Assembly (NCBI RefSeq): GCF_042879035.1
Contig: NZ_JBIAOU010000001.1
Span: 744,001-808,000, forward strand
From: Rhodococcus_G sp042879035
GTDB taxonomy: Bacteria > Actinomycetota > Actinomycetes > Mycobacteriales > Mycobacteriaceae
Direction of reading: 5' to 3'
Length of the DNA stretch: 64,000 bases
Part shown: piece after piece, positions 61,716 to 64,000 of the stretch
How positions within the stretch are numbered: position 1 is the first letter of the stretch
Layout of the letters: each line of letters opens with the position of its first letter
Notes under the pieces: model-generated
Database searches by the model: none
The model's input: the letters and a program-made list of their open reading frames with translations, nothing else
Told to the model about the DNA's origin: nothing
Position numbers and translations under genes: made by a program

Positions 61716-63269
61716 TCACCCCGGGACGCCGCCGAGGCGGCTGGCGAGCACCGGAAGATTCCCGGGTGCGCCGCGTTCGATCAGGTCCAGCAGTGCGTCC
61801 ACGTCGAGGTTCTGCTCGACGAGGTCGGCGAGCAGGTCGAGTTGAGCGTCCCGTTCGGCGGCGACGGAGGTGCCCGGGGCGACGGTGAACTCGCGACCGG
61901 TGGCGGCGGCGATCCGACCGAGCAACCGGCGCCGGTACCCGTCCGACTCGAGCAGACCGTGCCAGTGCGTGCCGAACACCGATCCGCGGACGCTGCCCTC
62001 CGGCGCTCCGTCGTCGTGGTGGAGCAGCGGTGCGTCCCCGGTGCGGGTGACCCGGCCGTGATGGATCTCGTAGCCGGACACCGGCAGCCCGTCCGCCACC
62101 CCGGACGCCTGGCGCAGCACCTTGTCGGCGGCGAACTCGATGTCGAGGTCGAACAACCCGAGTCCGTCCACGGTGCCCAAGCCGGACTCGACGTCGTCGA
62201 CGATGCGCCGGCCGAGCATCTGGTAGCCACCGCAGACACCGAGGATCGGACCACCGGAGCGCGCCCGCGCGGTCAGCACGTCCGCGATCCCCGTCGACCT
62301 CAGCCACGCCAGGTCCGAGACCGTGGCCTTGCTGCCGGGGACCACGACGAGGTCCGCGTCCGCCAGCCGGGACGGCTCGGCGACCCACCTCACCGACACC
62401 CCCGGCTCACACGCCAGCGCCTCGACGTCGGTGGCGTTGGACACCCGAGGCAACCGGATCGCGGCCACCCGCAACCAGTCCCGGCCGCGCGGCGGGGCGG
62501 GCCTGCCCACCGGGGCGTCGGCGACCGTGGACAGCGAGTCCTCCGCGTCGATCCACAGGCCGTCCTCGAACGGCACCACCCCGAGTGTCGGACGCCCGGT
62601 GAGCTGTTCGAGTTGGGTCAGTCCCGGTTCGAGCAGGGCGACGTCGCCCCGGAACTTGTTGACCACGAACCCCGCGATCAGTGCCTGATCCTCGGGTTCG
62701 AGGACGGCGACGGTGCCGAACAGGTGGGCGAGCACTCCCCCGCGGTCGATGTCGCCGACGACGAGCACCGGGAGACCGGCCGCCCGCGCGAGGCCCATGT
62801 TCGCGAGATCGGTTGCCCGCAGATTGATCTCGGCCGGCGATCCGGCACCCTCGCAGATCACCACGTCGAAGTCGGCGCGCAGCGACGCGAGCTCGTCGGC
62901 GACGACGCCGCGCAGCCACTCGCGGTGCGTGATGTAGTCGCGCGCACCGACCGACGTGACCGCCTTGCCCCGGACCACCAGCTGCGACGTCCGGTCGCTG
63001 CCCGGCTTGAGCAGGACGGGGTTGAACCGCACGCTGGGCTGCAGGCCGCAGGCCCGCGCCTGCAGGGCCTGCGCGCGCCCGATCTCGCCGCCGTCGAGGG
63101 TGACGACGGAGTTGTTGGACATGTTCTGCGCCTTGAACGGCGCCACCGCGACCCCGCGGCGTGCCAGCAACCGACACAGTCCGGCGACGAGGACGCTCTT
63201 GCCCGCGTCCGAGGTGGTCCCGGCGACGAGCAGCGCGCCCCGCAGGTCCGCGGCGACCCGCGCCGTCAC
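61716..63269 (-). CDS. cobQ: Cobyric acid synthase CobQ
   Basis: The product is 517 residues. The GTG start overlaps the methionine aminopeptidase stop (GTGA). ATP site: AGTTSDAGKSVLVAG. CobQ blocks: FKAQNMSNNS, ICEGAGSPAEINLRATDLANMGLA, VVGDIDRGG. The amidotransferase half carries the nucleophile in ILGVCGGYQML and the histidine in VFGTHWHGLLE. It amidates four side chains of adenosylcobyrinic diamide. It lies apart from the other cobalamin genes. Confidence 0.96.
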   Translation of the reverse strand: MTARVAADLRGALLVAGTTSDAGKSVLVAGLCRLLARRGVAVAPFKAQNMSNNSVVTLDGGEIGRAQALQARACGLQPSVRFNPVLLKPGSDRTSQLVVRGKAVTSVGARDYITHREWLRGVVADELASLRADFDVVICEGAGSPAEINLRATDLANMGLARAAGLPVLVVGDIDRGGVLAHLFGTVAVLEPEDQALIAGFVVNKFRGDVALLEPGLTQLEQLTGRPTLGVVPFEDGLWIDAEDSLSTVADAPVGRPAPPRGRDWLRVAAIRLPRVSNATDVEALACEPGVSVRWVAEPSRLADADLVVVPGSKATVSDLAWLRSTGIADVLTARARSGGPILGVCGGYQMLGRRIVDDVESGLGTVDGLGLFDLDIEFAADKVLRQASGVADGLPVSGYEIHHGRVTRTGDAPLLHHDDGAPEGSVRGSVFGTHWHGLLESDGYRRRLLGRIAAATGREFTVAPGTSVAAERDAQLDLLADLVEQNLDVDALLDLIERGAPGNLPVLASRLGGVPG

Positions 63270-64000
63270 GGAAGCGTGAGAATCTCGGCGCCGGTCTCGG
63301 TGACGACGATGGTGTGCTCGAACTGCGCGGTCCACTTGCGGTCCTTGGTGACGACGGTCCACTTGTCGTCCCAGATCTCGTAGTCGACGGTGCCGAGGTT
63401 GATCATCGGCTCGATCGTGAACACCATGCCGGGCTCGATGATCGTGTCCACGTTCGGCTGGTCGTAGTGCAGGATCACCAGGCCGTTGTGGAAGGTCTCA
63501 CCGATGCCGTGCCCGGTGAAGTCGCGCACGACGCCGTACCCGAAGCGGTTGGCGTAGGACTCGATGACGCGGCCGATCACGTTGAGTTCGCGTCCGGGTT
63601 TGACGGCCTTGATCGCCCGCGCGGTGGCCTCCCGGGTGCGCTCGACGAGCAGCCGGTTCTCCTCCGAGACGTCGCCGGCGAGGAAGGTCGCGTTGGTGTC
63701 GCCGTGGACACCGTCGATGTAGGCGGTGACGTCGATGTTGACGATGTCACCGTCCTGGACGACCGTCGAGTCCGGGATGCCGTGGCAGATCACCTCGTTC
63801 AGCGAGGTGCAGCACGACTTCGGGAAGTCCTTGTAGCCCAGCGTGGACGGGTAGGCGCCGTTGTCGATCATGTACTCGTGCGCGATCCGGTCGAGTTCGT
63901 CGGTGGTGACGCCCGGCGCCACCGCCTTGCCCGCCTCCTGCAACGCCTGGGCGGCGATCCGGCAGGCGAGGCGCATCTTCTCGATCGTCTCGGGGGTCTG
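63266..64000 (-). CDS. map: Type I methionine aminopeptidase, N-terminus cut by window edge
   Basis: At least 244 codons are present; the frame stays open through position 64000 (TPETIEKMRLACRIAAQ), so the start lies outside. The five metal ligands are visible: two aspartates in NIDVTAYIDGVHGDTNATF, His in FTGHGIGETFHNG, Glu in FTIEPM and Glu in AQFEHTIVVTE. It removes initiator methionine. The likely equivalent is MapB (Rv2861c). cobQ is translationally coupled to its stop. Confidence 0.95.
   Translation of the reverse strand, partial: QTPETIEKMRLACRIAAQALQEAGKAVAPGVTTDELDRIAHEYMIDNGAYPSTLGYKDFPKSCCTSLNEVICHGIPDSTVVQDGDIVNIDVTAYIDGVHGDTNATFLAGDVSEENRLLVERTREATARAIKAVKPGRELNVIGRVIESYANRFGYGVVRDFTGHGIGETFHNGLVILHYDQPNVDTIIEPGMVFTIEPMINLGTVDYEIWDDKWTVVTKDRKWTAQFEHTIVVTETGAEILTLP

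Overview
The window is GC-rich actinobacterial chromosome, most likely Rhodococcus or a close mycolate-containing relative. This is inferred from a complete mce lipid importer, mycothione reductase, several steroid-type P450s and F420-type luciferase-fold oxidoreductases. Two stretches also keep the M. tuberculosis gene order as I remember it: Rv0764c-Rv0771 (cyp51/cyp123) and Rv2845c-Rv2855 (proS, efpA, cysG, cobB, cobO, chelatase, mqo, hydrolase, mtr). No tRNA, rRNA, CRISPR array or insertion sequence was seen.

Region 1 (0.2-19.0 kb, minus strand) is an almost unbroken co-directional array. From its promoter end it runs: TetR regulator, CYP123-like P450, SDR, CYP51 (sterol 14-alpha-demethylase), [3Fe-4S] ferredoxin, NTF2-like protein, an unrecognised protein, a FadD19-like sterol-side-chain CoA ligase, a CYP125-like P450, and a full mce transporter (yrbEA, yrbEB, mceA-F, two Mce-associated proteins). 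The divergent plus-strand arm (19.2-24.4 kb) encodes an aldehyde dehydrogenase, SDR, beta-hydroxyacid dehydrogenase, a carboxymuconolactone-decarboxylase-like protein and a KstD-type flavoprotein. Together this reads as an import-and-oxidation system for a sterol-like lipid built around CYP51, controlled by a shared palindromic operator that recurs 7 kb away at a pair of luciferase-fold oxidoreductases (24.4-26.3 kb). I regard this as the most interesting system in the window.

Region 2 (26.6-37.2 kb, plus strand) starts with a 1111-residue Ser/Thr kinase-ATPase-LuxR regulator whose kinase domain is PknK-like. A second catabolic-looking operon follows: an MpaB/DUF2236 oxygenase, a CYP136-like P450, TetR, a GabD2-like dehydrogenase, an acyl-CoA-ligase-like protein and an SDR.

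Region 3 (37.3-53.9 kb) is conserved core: proS, yaaA, a surface protein with four neocarzinostatin-like repeats downstream of an IdeR/DtxR-type iron box, an XRE-cupin regulator, efpA, cysG, and a cobalamin operon (chelatase, cobO, cobB, cobE-like) preceded by a cobalamin riboswitch. After it come mqo, an alpha/beta hydrolase and mtr.

Region 4 (53.9-64 kb) is mixed: two tandem palindromic repeats, an HxlR regulator divergent from a thiolase and an SDR, a 2OG-Fe(II) oxygenase, a SulP transporter, a small hydrolase-like protein, an intact YtrA-type GntR regulator in front of an ABC transporter that has decayed into pseudogenes, cobQ, and a methionine aminopeptidase cut by the window edge.
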